Source: a bacterium
GTDB lineage: Bacteria > Patescibacteriota > Dojkabacteria > GCA-002793355
DNA: 64,000 nt
Reading direction: 5' to 3'
NCBI GenBank assembly: GCA_020853235.1
Contig: JADYZG010000026.1
Span: forward strand, 1 to 64,000
The notes beneath the pieces were generated by a model. That model saw only the letters and a program-made list of their open reading frames with translations. It was not told the DNA's origin and did no database searches. Made by a program: the position numbers and the translations under genes. Shown here piece by piece: positions 38,794-47,936 of the stretch (its first letter is position 1; the number at the start of each line of letters is the position of its first letter).

Positions 38794-39417
38794 GTGAAAG
38801 ATAGGCTACTATTCTTCGATACCGAGACGACAACTGGGTGGTATGACGTGGTTTCGATAACCGAAGTCGTTGAAATTGGGTGGGTTTTAACGGAAGGTGA
38901 AAAAGTTTTAGAGGAAGGTCAGTCACTTATCTCGTCTATCATCCCAATAAATAGCTATACGGAGAAGTTAATTGAAATCTCAAATGATATGTTGATTAGC
39001 GCACCACAATTACACGATTACTTTCCTGAAATGGTACGAAAATCTGAGGGGGCGATACTGATTGGACATAACACACAGTACGACCTCAGAGTCATTGAAG
39101 AGACCTTGGCACGTCGTGGGCATACGCTTACCCCTTGGTACGAAGAATTCGCTTCGAGGTCATACCTCGATACCATGCATCTGTTTGGAAAGGTTATGCC
39201 AAATGCCCCTGATCGAAAATTGAAGACGGCAATGTCTTATGTGGGCCTTGACCCAGAGTTGAAAAAGCATAGAGCACTCCCCGATTCGCAGTTCACGAAA
39301 GACGTATTCTTTTGGTTGTGGCCGAAATTATCACAAATGTATCAAGTAGATTCTGTAGAGGATTTTGTAGAAGTTTGGAAAGGTGGGAAACCAAGAAATC
39401 AACTAACACTTCTGTAG
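38794..39417 (+). CDS. DEDD-type 3'-5' exonuclease (DnaQ-like)
   Basis: LLFFDTETTTGW (DxE), LIGHNTQYDLRVIEE, HRALPDSQFTKDVFF; GTG start. Confidence 0.75.
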   Translation: MKDRLLFFDTETTTGWYDVVSITEVVEIGWVLTEGEKVLEEGQSLISSIIPINSYTEKLIEISNDMLISAPQLHDYFPEMVRKSEGAILIGHNTQYDLRVIEETLARRGHTLTPWYEEFASRSYLDTMHLFGKVMPNAPDRKLKTAMSYVGLDPELKKHRALPDSQFTKDVFFWLWPKLSQMYQVDSVEDFVEVWKGGKPRNQLTLL

Positions 39418-39473
39418 ACAAGTTGTTGAATAGTACCCTGTCTATCTATTGAGTTACATAATAATAAAGCCGC

Positions 39474-40250
39474 CTAATCAAGGTCTTTAAATTTATCAGG
39501 ATCTGAATTATTGCATCGTGGACACGTGACAACTATCTTGTTTGACTCGAGTACCAGCTGGCAGACTAAACATTGCCATCGTCGCCATTCTTCATGGTAA
39601 TCTGGCATGAGTGAGGCAAGTGAATTATAGGTTTCGATAAATGATTCGATGGTTGCGAGTTTTTGGAATGCTTGCTCGGTCGTCATATTTGCAGTATCAA
39701 TAACTGTTTCTTGTTGTTTCTCTGGTTCACGCATGTTGATACCTAGGTGTGATTTCAAACTTTCTTCCCATAAGTTATCAAGCTCGTTGAGCCGTTCTTT
39801 TACTTGTTGTTTTTGATCTTTTGATGCCATAATCTTGTATCTATGGAGCAACCTCTCTGTTCTATCGTCCAACGTTGCATGCAGCCAATAAATATGTTTA
39901 ACAGGTAGTTGTATTGAGAATGCGTACGAGGCGTACCCGGTGCAGTGAACAATTGTCGGTTTTTTCACGATACTTATTTTACTTGTTAAGAACGAATATA
40001 TCTGTTTTTGTACTGCTGCATTCTCCTTTGCAATCAACTCGTAAAAATCGAGTAGCTGTATTTCGTGTTTAAGTGTTCCAACAGGAGCAGTCACATGTCC
40101 AGTGGAAGCTCCTAGATCTCTCAAATACTGATTCCCATTTACGACAGTAAAAGAATACGATTGTCCCACATAGTTAGAAATAATAGAACTACCAGAGGCC
40201 AGAAGACCATCTAAAAGGATTACTGGGGCGATTGAGACTGTGTCGGACAT
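39474..40250 (-). CDS. Cytidylate-kinase-like protein with degenerate P-loop and C-terminal zinc ribbon
   Basis: LLDGLLASGSSIISNYVG replaces GxxGSGKST; VIDTANMTTEQAFQKL is cmk-like; C-terminal CLVC...CPRC. Confidence 0.6.
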   Translation of the reverse strand: MSDTVSIAPVILLDGLLASGSSIISNYVGQSYSFTVVNGNQYLRDLGASTGHVTAPVGTLKHEIQLLDFYELIAKENAAVQKQIYSFLTSKISIVKKPTIVHCTGYASYAFSIQLPVKHIYWLHATLDDRTERLLHRYKIMASKDQKQQVKERLNELDNLWEESLKSHLGINMREPEKQQETVIDTANMTTEQAFQKLATIESFIETYNSLASLMPDYHEEWRRWQCLVCQLVLESNKIVVTCPRCNNSDPDKFKDLD

Positions 40251-40276
40251 TAGAAACATGATACACTAAAAAAATT

Positions 40277-41470
40277 ATGACGACAACGAGTATCGACTTT
40301 AAAAACTCCAAAAATTTGGGAGGAAAGAATACTTCAGGGAGTAATCAATTAGCAAAGCAACTATTTGCGGTTATTGCAGGTTTATTGTTATTTGGTTTAA
40401 TCGAAGTCTTTTCTGCAAGTCGCTATCAAGGCGAGCAGCTAAAGGGTAATATTTATTACTTCGGACTTATTCATGCGTTGTTTGTGGGCATGTCGTTTTT
40501 GACGCTTATTGTTTTGCCAGCTTTTCCAAGTATGATATGGAAAAAATTAACCTGGGTTGTATTTTTGGGATTATTAGTCTCGCTTGTCTCGGTATTTTTC
40601 TTTTCTGCAGAAAATGGTGCTCATCGATGGATTCCAATTGGATCGACAGGCTTCAATGTGCAACCTTCAGAATTTGCGAAAATCGGAGCAATTCTTTTGG
40701 GGGCATTACTTTTTGCAAATGCAAAATGGGATCAGGACAAAACCCAGGGGGATCACTTGATTCGACTTGGAATAATGTCAATTCCGATTGGCATTATGCT
40801 GACATTAATCCTTGTCCAGCCAGATTTAGGAAATATAATTGTTATTGGTGGTGCCTATGCGGTTATGTATTTTCTCACTCAGAATAAATGGAAAGCTCGT
40901 GATGGAATTTATGTTGTAATTTTGGCTGCAGTTATTGGAGTAGCTGCTGTTGCGATGGAGCCGTATCGTTTTGAGCGCATTACAACTCATCTCGAGTTTA
41001 TTCGTACTGGCAAGGTTCAGGATGAGTTTGGTAAGGGCTTACAGCTTAGAAACATTCTGATTGGAGTAGGTTCTGGTGGTTTGTGGGGCAAAGGAATTGG
41101 TGGCTCACAACTGAAATATGGTTATTTTGTTGAAGTAACCGCATTTACAGATTCGATCTCAGCAGTGATTCTCGAAGAGCTCGGTTTCCTTCTGGGATCT
41201 GTATTTATTGGTGTTTACCTGTATCTCTTTTACCTGTTTGTAAAGGTAGCGGAACTACAACAAACACAATACCAAAAGTTGGTAATGTGGGGAATCGCTA
41301 TGTGGTTTATTATTCAGACATTTATGCACTTAGGGGCAAATGTAGCGTTAATTCCGGTTAAAGGCACGACATTGCCGTTTGTGAGTTATGGCGGATCATC
41401 TTTGCTCGCCGTTGCAGTCGCTGGAGGAATGGCTATTCGTCTTGCTCGCCATCCTTCCGAAACTGCTTAA
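40277..41470 (+). CDS. ftsW: FtsW/RodA/SpoVE family protein
   Basis: GAHRWIPIGSTGFNVQPSEFAKIGAIL, LVQPDLGNIIVI, GTTLPFVSYGGSSLLAVAVAGGMAI. Confidence 0.92.
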   Translation: MTTTSIDFKNSKNLGGKNTSGSNQLAKQLFAVIAGLLLFGLIEVFSASRYQGEQLKGNIYYFGLIHALFVGMSFLTLIVLPAFPSMIWKKLTWVVFLGLLVSLVSVFFFSAENGAHRWIPIGSTGFNVQPSEFAKIGAILLGALLFANAKWDQDKTQGDHLIRLGIMSIPIGIMLTLILVQPDLGNIIVIGGAYAVMYFLTQNKWKARDGIYVVILAAVIGVAAVAMEPYRFERITTHLEFIRTGKVQDEFGKGLQLRNILIGVGSGGLWGKGIGGSQLKYGYFVEVTAFTDSISAVILEELGFLLGSVFIGVYLYLFYLFVKVAELQQTQYQKLVMWGIAMWFIIQTFMHLGANVALIPVKGTTLPFVSYGGSSLLAVAVAGGMAIRLARHPSETA

Positions 41471-42581
41471 GGAACTCTTCTTTTGAAAGGACTTTTTTTT
41501 CTGGTTCTTCAGTTTCTCCGCTGGTATCTTCTATAACTTCGAGTGGTTCAGATTTTTTTGTTACCTTTTTTGCTTTCTGCAGAGGATCTGTCGACTTTTT
41601 GTTTGGCTTCTCCTCGACTTTCTTATCTCGGATAACAGTCTTTGATTTTTTGTTCTGTAGTTTAGTCTGAGTAATAACTTCTACGATAGTGCTATTGCCT
41701 TCTTGTAAGTCTCCAAATAATGTTGCTATAGTTTTTTCATCACGGCGTTTCGCCGCCCGTTTGCGAAGTCGTAAATCAATCATAACGAGAATCGCTAGCG
41801 TTGCTACTCCGATTGCTCCGTAAAAAACGGTGGGCCTTTCTTTTCTGTTTGTATCTATATTTTTGAGAATTGTCTTTGAAAATTCTAAAACTTTGTTTGC
41901 GTTTTCGTCCCCGCTTGGTGAAATAACGGCCCCGATCGCATTCTGGTGGTATGTAACCGCAAATGTTTTTGATGCGTTGCTGACAATCCCATTTTTGATC
42001 GTGAAAGCGATAATGTTGTTGTTACCCTCTTGAGGTTCAGGGATGATAAATTCCCACTTTCCGTCAGTCGTTGAGGTAATTTTATGAGTTTTATCACTAT
42101 TAATAATTAACATAATTGTCGACTGCGGGAGTGCCAAACCTTTGACAACGACTGTCGCGGGTTTCACAACTTCGGTTTTGAGTGTAGGGTCAAATTGCGG
42201 AGGTTTTGGAGTAACAAGAATTTTCTTTGTCAGTACTCGGACAACACCATCTTTTGTTCTGAACTTGAAGATAATTTTGTGTTCGCCAATTGTTAGGTTT
42301 GGGAGCAGAAATGGATTTGGTGCTTTGGTGATTGTTTTGTCATCGACCGTAACATCAACACCTTGTTTTCCTGGATCTATAAAAGTTACCGGATAATTGG
42401 GATCCTCGGTTTGATCAGGCATGTTCAGAGAGAGTTCTTTGGTAATTTGCTTTTCTCTTTCTATTTCTGCATCTACAACTGCTGCTGCAGGAGTTGTAGA
42501 TGCGGATACTTTATTTGGTTGTAATAACAAAAGTGTGAGGATGGCTGTACAAAGAAGTAGCAGAATAGTTCGTTTATCCAT
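41433..42581 (-). CDS. Secreted Ig-like/surface protein with C-terminal TM and charged Lys-rich tail
   Basis: Signal MDKRTILLLLCTAILTLLLLQP; VKGLALPQSTIMLIINSDKTHKITSTTDGKWEFIIPEPQEGNN; TM GAIGVATLAILVMI. Confidence 0.65.
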   Translation of the reverse strand: MDKRTILLLLCTAILTLLLLQPNKVSASTTPAAAVVDAEIEREKQITKELSLNMPDQTEDPNYPVTFIDPGKQGVDVTVDDKTITKAPNPFLLPNLTIGEHKIIFKFRTKDGVVRVLTKKILVTPKPPQFDPTLKTEVVKPATVVVKGLALPQSTIMLIINSDKTHKITSTTDGKWEFIIPEPQEGNNNIIAFTIKNGIVSNASKTFAVTYHQNAIGAVISPSGDENANKVLEFSKTILKNIDTNRKERPTVFYGAIGVATLAILVMIDLRLRKRAAKRRDEKTIATLFGDLQEGNSTIVEVITQTKLQNKKSKTVIRDKKVEEKPNKKSTDPLQKAKKVTKKSEPLEVIEDTSGETEEPEKKVLSKEEFLKQFRKDGEQDE

Positions 42582-42668
42582 TGTGTAGGTTATCAAGGGC
42601 AGACAGATGTGTCAAACCACAAAACAAGATGATATGAAGAAAAATCACGATTTTTGCAGGGTTCTATT

Positions 42669-43217
42669 CTACTCGTCTAAATTACTCTCTCCGTCGAAGA
42701 CGATATCTTCTGGTTTCTTTGCTCTTTGGAAAATGAGGATACCGTTGAGATGGTCAACTTCGTGTTGGATATATCGGGCATACATACCTTTTGCGATAAT
42801 TTCGAATTTCTCTCCGTCACTTGTGTAGGCAGATACTTTAATTTTCAGGTATCGTTCAACGAAAACGTGATAAAACGGAATACTCAAACAGCCTTCTCCC
42901 ATTTCCTCAGTTGCACCATCAATGACTTGAAGGACAGGGTTTATAAAGAAAAATGGTTTACTTGCAGGAATCTCAAAATTTTTTGGAAAAATAACGTCGT
43001 AATTCAAAGACTTTTTATCTAACTTAAGACAGAAAACTCTGAAATCTCTTCCAACTTGGGGGGCTGCAAGACCTGCTGCTCGAGTGTAGTGCGTCACAGT
43101 TTCTCCAAGGTTGTTGAGAAAGGTCTGAATTTTTGCGCTCTTAATATCTTTAACTGGAATTTCTTTAGTTTTTTTGTAAAGAATTGGGTTTCCAGCAAAC
43201 GTAATTGGTAAAACCAT
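42669..43217 (-). CDS. def: Peptide deformylase
   Basis: GLAAPQVG, EGCLSIP, QHEVDHLNGILI; TATAAT 5 nt upstream of ATG. Confidence 0.93.
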   Translation of the reverse strand: MVLPITFAGNPILYKKTKEIPVKDIKSAKIQTFLNNLGETVTHYTRAAGLAAPQVGRDFRVFCLKLDKKSLNYDVIFPKNFEIPASKPFFFINPVLQVIDGATEEMGEGCLSIPFYHVFVERYLKIKVSAYTSDGEKFEIIAKGMYARYIQHEVDHLNGILIFQRAKKPEDIVFDGESNLDE

Positions 43218-43235
43218 GCGTAATTATACTCTTTT

Positions 43236-44939
43236 TTACATTTTTTCAACAACCTCAATTCCAATCAAGTTGAGTCCTGATTTTAGAATTTCTGCTGTTT
43301 TCTCTGCAAGAGTCCTTCTTGCACGTTGTAATTCTTTATTTTGCTCGGCATTAATTGGACACTGAGAATAGAATGTGTTGAAAAGTTGCGCGGTTTGATG
43401 CGTATATTCAGCGACAATATGCGGTGCAAGTTGTTCTGCAGCCTGCAAGACAATAGTTGGGAATCTCGACAACCATCGCATGAGGTTCATCTCTGCTTCC
43501 AAAACCAACTGAGAACCATCTTTGTTTGTTGCTTCTGGAATCTCAACTTGTTTAAGAATACTTTTTATCCTAGCATAGGTGTACTGAATGTACGGCCCTG
43601 ATTTTCCTTCGAAACTCACGGATTCTTCAAGATCGAATTTCATATCTTGGAAAATGTTTTGTTTTAGGAACGCAAATTTAATTGCTCCCATAGTAACGAT
43701 TTCAGCAGTTTTACTTTTTTCTACTTCGCTCATGTTTTCTCGGTCTTTCATAACCTCTCTAACCCGTTCTTTGACAGTACTGACAAGGTCGATTGCACTT
43801 AATATTTTTCCAGTTCTTGAGCTCATTTTCCCGGTTGAAAGAGAGACAAGCCCAAATCCTAGATGCTGGACTTTCCCGACTAGCTCTGGAAAACATAGTT
43901 CTAGAGCCTTGATGACAACGCTGAAATAACCATTCTGTTCGTTGGCTGTCGTGATTAGATTCAAGTCATATTTCCAATCTTCGTATTTTTGTATATTTAA
44001 ACCAATATCTTTTGCCTCGTAGGTGGGCGTGTCGTTTTTAGTAAGAAATACTCTGGTATGAAGTCCGTATTTCTCTCCAGGAAAAATAACAGCCCCCTCG
44101 TTCTCCTCAAAGACTTTCCCTATATTATTTTTTACAATTGACCTCCCTCTTTCCCAAGTTTCACTCTCAAAATAATGATAGGTTTGTTGGACACCAAGGC
44201 TCTGTTCAAAGGTTTGATAATAATCGATTGACCATTGTCGCGTTTCTTTCCAGATTGTCGTGATTTCTGGGTCATGTGTGTAGATTTTTTTGTTGATATC
44301 ATCGATAGTTTTTTTTGCGATTGGGTCTTCGTCGTATGCACTACTACCTTCTTGATAACATTTTTGTAAGAGCATTACTCTTTCCAGTGGATCAGTTGGC
44401 TTTGGTTGCCCTAGCTGAATATAACCATATAGTGCTTTTGCAACATGTGGTCCGACATCGCCTTGATAGTTTGCTTTTGCGACAGTGTGCCCAACAGCAC
44501 TAAGAAGACGTGCGAAACTTTCACCTGCGATATAGGAGAATATATGGCCGATATGGGGAAGTTTATGTGTATTTGGTTGCCCATATTCAACAAAAATTTT
44601 TTTATTATTTTTTACTGGCTCTAAAGAAATACCTTTGTGTTGCACAAAGTTCCACAGATTATCTTGTGAGATTGTAAAGTTTATGAATGCTCCAACGACG
44701 GATATTTTTGCAATCTTGGTTTTAATTTCGGTTGTCGCTTCTGAATCTAAGTATTTCGCGATTTCTTGTGCAACTTCTACAGGGTTCTTTTTAAGCACCT
44801 TTGCCATAACCATGGCAACGTTCGAGGCGTAATCACCGAATTTGCTATTTGAGGGGAAGTCTACGGTAAAATTTGTATCTTCAAGCGAATATAACGATTT
44901 GATTGCTTCTTTTATTACTTGGGTAATAATTTGCTTCAT
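43236..44939 (-). CDS. argS: Arginyl-tRNA synthetase
   Basis: EYGQPNTHKLPHIGHIFS, GLVSLSTGKMSSRTGKILSAIDL, GPYIQYTYARIKSIL. Confidence 0.93.
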   Translation of the reverse strand: MKQIITQVIKEAIKSLYSLEDTNFTVDFPSNSKFGDYASNVAMVMAKVLKKNPVEVAQEIAKYLDSEATTEIKTKIAKISVVGAFINFTISQDNLWNFVQHKGISLEPVKNNKKIFVEYGQPNTHKLPHIGHIFSYIAGESFARLLSAVGHTVAKANYQGDVGPHVAKALYGYIQLGQPKPTDPLERVMLLQKCYQEGSSAYDEDPIAKKTIDDINKKIYTHDPEITTIWKETRQWSIDYYQTFEQSLGVQQTYHYFESETWERGRSIVKNNIGKVFEENEGAVIFPGEKYGLHTRVFLTKNDTPTYEAKDIGLNIQKYEDWKYDLNLITTANEQNGYFSVVIKALELCFPELVGKVQHLGFGLVSLSTGKMSSRTGKILSAIDLVSTVKERVREVMKDRENMSEVEKSKTAEIVTMGAIKFAFLKQNIFQDMKFDLEESVSFEGKSGPYIQYTYARIKSILKQVEIPEATNKDGSQLVLEAEMNLMRWLSRFPTIVLQAAEQLAPHIVAEYTHQTAQLFNTFYSQCPINAEQNKELQRARRTLAEKTAEILKSGLNLIGIEVVEKM

Positions 44940-45120
44940 AGGTGAGTATACAATTATTTATACTAATTACCTATGGACGGGAATCCCGTGGTACCACCAT
45001 AGTTCCTTCGAAACGAAGGCCCTCTTGGATGTCTGTCTTGCAGTATCCCTCTGCGGAAGCTTTAAGCAAATGCTGTTTACCTCCTAGTCTCACGAGTGCG
45101 ATCTCGATCGGTGACAAGTA
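44937..45120 (-). promoter_or_regulatory. T-box-like tRNA-sensing leader of argS (apparently translational)
   Basis: Minus strand contains CTATGG-TGGTACC-ACGGGATTCCCGT-CCATAG: canonical T-box antiterminator with 7-nt UGGNACC bulge. Upstream stem III-like hairpin CCTTCG-TTT-CGAAGG; TATAAT at 45125-45130. Confidence 0.85.
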
Positions 45121-45241
45121 GGTAATTATATCACGAGATTTGGATCTATTGCATGTGCCCACTATTTTGCTAGTAGTATGTCACTGCGGATTATTGAGTT
45201 GGAAACAGAAAAAGTATTCCCAAAGATGGTAAAATACAGCA

Positions 45242-45790
45242 ATGAGTCAACTTTCTGTAAGAGAAGCAATACCAGAAGATGCCGCTCGTTTCTTAGAAAT
45301 CAATGGCGCAGCTTGGCTAGCAACTTATCCTGTTGAAAGAAATGATTTGGTTATTACACGAGAAGATATTTTGTCGAGATTAAACGAAAATCCGCGTGAA
45401 ATTCGTCTTGAAAATTGGAGAAAACGTCTAGAATCAATGGATGACACCTCAACTATTGCATTTGCGTGCGAATTAGACGGTTTAGTCGTCGGATACTGTG
45501 TTCTTACGAAAAGCGACGCCGAAAGAAGTATTAAGCAGATGTACGTCCTACCCGAGTATCACAACAAGGGAATCGGCTCAGCATTAATGATGAAAGCCCT
45601 AGAATGGTTAGAAGTGGCCACTCACGATGCAGCCGTCAATGTAGCATCGTATAATGAAAACGCAATTAAATTTTATGAAAAGGCTGGATTCGTAAAAGGC
45701 AGAGAGATTATTGATCCTATTGGAGAGCTTCCGAGCGGTGCAATAATCCCTGAAATTGAAATGATAAGAAAAGCAGGAGGAATAGTATGA
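45242..45790 (+). CDS. GNAT-family N-acetyltransferase
   Basis: VVGYCVLTKSDAERSIKQMYVLPEYHNKGIGSALMMKALEWL, NENAIKFYEKAGFVK. Confidence 0.88.
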   Translation: MSQLSVREAIPEDAARFLEINGAAWLATYPVERNDLVITREDILSRLNENPREIRLENWRKRLESMDDTSTIAFACELDGLVVGYCVLTKSDAERSIKQMYVLPEYHNKGIGSALMMKALEWLEVATHDAAVNVASYNENAIKFYEKAGFVKGREIIDPIGELPSGAIIPEIEMIRKAGGIV

Positions 45791-46764
45791 ATATTGTAGG
45801 AATTGAAACAACATGTGACGAGACATCATTTGCTTTAGTTGCAGACGGAACGACAATAATCTCCGAAATGACCATGTCTCAGGTCGCAAAACATGCGATG
45901 AGGAGCGGTGTCGTTCCTGAATTAGGAGCACGAGAACATATCCAAAATATCGCGCAATTGGGTGAAAAATTCTTTCAATCAATAGAAAAGCATAAAATCG
46001 ATGCAATTGCTGTCGCTTCAAAAGTTGGTTTGCCACCAGCAGTTCAAGTTGGTGAATCGTATGCTGCAGCTCTTGCCAAGGCAAAAAATGTTCCGCTAAT
46101 CCCAATTAATCACGTGGTCGCACATGTATGGGGCGTTTGGGTTGACGTTGCTTTCATAGAAAAACCTGCATTTCCATTTCTTGGGTTGATTGTTTCGGGT
46201 GGACATACGCAACTCGTTTCGTTTGGTTCTCCAACAGAGTTCGATATCATTGGAGAAACTTTAGATGACGCTGTCGGTGAAGCATTTGATAAAGTCGCTC
46301 ATATTCTTGGTCTTCCCTACCCTGGTGGTCCAGAGATCGAACGAGTTTCGGAAAAAGGGGATAGCCATGCGGTCCCCTTGTCAATTCCACTAGAAAATGA
46401 TGACTCATTAAATTTTAGTTTTTCTGGTTTGAAGACAGCGGTACGAACATATGTCGAGAAGGAGTTGCCAAAACAGCACGAAACGTATAAAGAATATTTT
46501 GTTGCTGACGTTGCTGCATCATTTCAGAGAGTCGCCTTTATGCACATCGCTCAGAAGGTCGAAAAAGCGTTGAAAGAAACAGGTTACAAACGATTAGTAC
46601 TTGGCGGTGGCGTTGCTTCGAGTCAAAGGTTAACGGATATGCTTTTTTCGTATTTTGAAGAGAAAAAAATTAAGTGCGAGCTGTTTGTTCCTAATCGAAA
46701 ATATTGCACCGATAATGCGAGTGTTATTGCGGGGTATGCATACAATTTGCTTGAGGATTGTTAG
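45787..46764 (+). CDS. tsaD: tRNA N6-adenosine threonylcarbamoyltransferase
   Basis: GIETTCDETSFALV, NHVVAHVWG, LIVSGGHTQL, LDDAVGEAFDKVAHILGLPYPGGPEIE, LNFSFSGLKTAV. Confidence 0.95.
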   Translation: MNIVGIETTCDETSFALVADGTTIISEMTMSQVAKHAMRSGVVPELGAREHIQNIAQLGEKFFQSIEKHKIDAIAVASKVGLPPAVQVGESYAAALAKAKNVPLIPINHVVAHVWGVWVDVAFIEKPAFPFLGLIVSGGHTQLVSFGSPTEFDIIGETLDDAVGEAFDKVAHILGLPYPGGPEIERVSEKGDSHAVPLSIPLENDDSLNFSFSGLKTAVRTYVEKELPKQHETYKEYFVADVAASFQRVAFMHIAQKVEKALKETGYKRLVLGGGVASSQRLTDMLFSYFEEKKIKCELFVPNRKYCTDNASVIAGYAYNLLEDC

Positions 46765-46769
46765 TAGTT

Positions 46770-47936
46770 ATGAAAAATATCAAGCTACTCTACTGGCTAA
46801 ATGCTAGTTACTACACATGGTTTTGGTTGGGGGTTTGGGTTCTTTACTATTCAAGGTTTGGAGGGTTTGCCGCAGTAGGGATTTTAGAAACTGTGATGAT
46901 TATATCCACAATTTTGTTTGAGATTCCAACCGGTGCAATTGGCGATTTGCTGGGTAAACGTAAAACCTTGTTGCTTGGTTATATCTTGTCGAGTTTTTCG
47001 CAGTTTTGGATGGGATTAGCACCAAATCTTTTTCATATGGTGTTCGCACTAATTGTCATGAATCTAGGTGGCGCATTACGATCAGGTACCTTTGAGGCCA
47101 TGGTGTATGACACACTGAAAGACGAAGGTAAAGAATCGGGGTACAGTAGGATAATTGCTAATTTAACTTCAGGAAAGTTAGTAGTTCTTGCTATTTCTGG
47201 TGTAGTTGGTGGATTTCTATATAAGATTTCACCTGAACTTCCCTTTTATTTTACAGGAGCAGTTGGATTGTTAGGAGCTTTTGGTACTTTATTCCTTGTT
47301 GAGCCAAAAACAGATTCTGAAAAATTTACAGTAAACGGTTATATTAAACAAAATATTTTTGGATTTAAACAATTATTCGTAACACCAGAAACTGTAAAGA
47401 AAACACTAGCACTCTTATCAATTCTATTTGTCTCTTCAATAATGTACGAAGGGTTGAATGATATCATGTCAGTGAAGTACGGATTTACTGAGGTACAATT
47501 GGGGATTTTTGCGGCGATCTTAAGTCTCGCAGGAGCTGGCGCATCTATCCTCTCCGTTCGCCTTGAAAAGAAGATTTCGAGCAGCAAACTTTTTCTGTTA
47601 GGAATCTTTGGATTTGCAGTTAGTTTGCTGTTATCACCGTTTGTTGGGCTTATCGGTGGTGGTGTCACTATTTTGATTCGGAATATTATATCTCCAATAC
47701 TCGAAAACGAATCATCAGCGGTTATTAACCGATATGTCGACTCAAAATATCGTGCAACAGCACTATCTGCGTTTTCAATGTTACGATTCTTGCCCTATGC
47801 GTTAACTATTTACGTTGTTAGTGCAGCTGCAGACGTCTATCCAGTTACCTATGTTGTTTTTATTTTGGGAATATTTACGATTGTTGCCTTTGGAATCAAT
47901 CTTCTTGTGTTTGGTCGAGAGAAAGTGTCGCAATGA
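46770..47936 (+). CDS. MFS transporter
   Basis: 12-TM-like; FEIPTGAIGDLLGKRKTLLLGYI. Confidence 0.85.
   Translation: MKNIKLLYWLNASYYTWFWLGVWVLYYSRFGGFAAVGILETVMIISTILFEIPTGAIGDLLGKRKTLLLGYILSSFSQFWMGLAPNLFHMVFALIVMNLGGALRSGTFEAMVYDTLKDEGKESGYSRIIANLTSGKLVVLAISGVVGGFLYKISPELPFYFTGAVGLLGAFGTLFLVEPKTDSEKFTVNGYIKQNIFGFKQLFVTPETVKKTLALLSILFVSSIMYEGLNDIMSVKYGFTEVQLGIFAAILSLAGAGASILSVRLEKKISSSKLFLLGIFGFAVSLLLSPFVGLIGGGVTILIRNIISPILENESSAVINRYVDSKYRATALSAFSMLRFLPYALTIYVVSAAADVYPVTYVVFILGIFTIVAFGINLLVFGREKVSQ

Noticed and set aside
44971-45162. 63-aa minus-strand ORF (MGTCNRSKSRDIITYL...)
   Set aside because: It coincides exactly with the T-box-like leader; the translation has no domain resemblance, while RNA structure explains the sequence.
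45608-46105. 165-aa minus-strand ORF opposite GNAT/tsaD
   Set aside because: Shadow ORF opposite two strongly conserved families.
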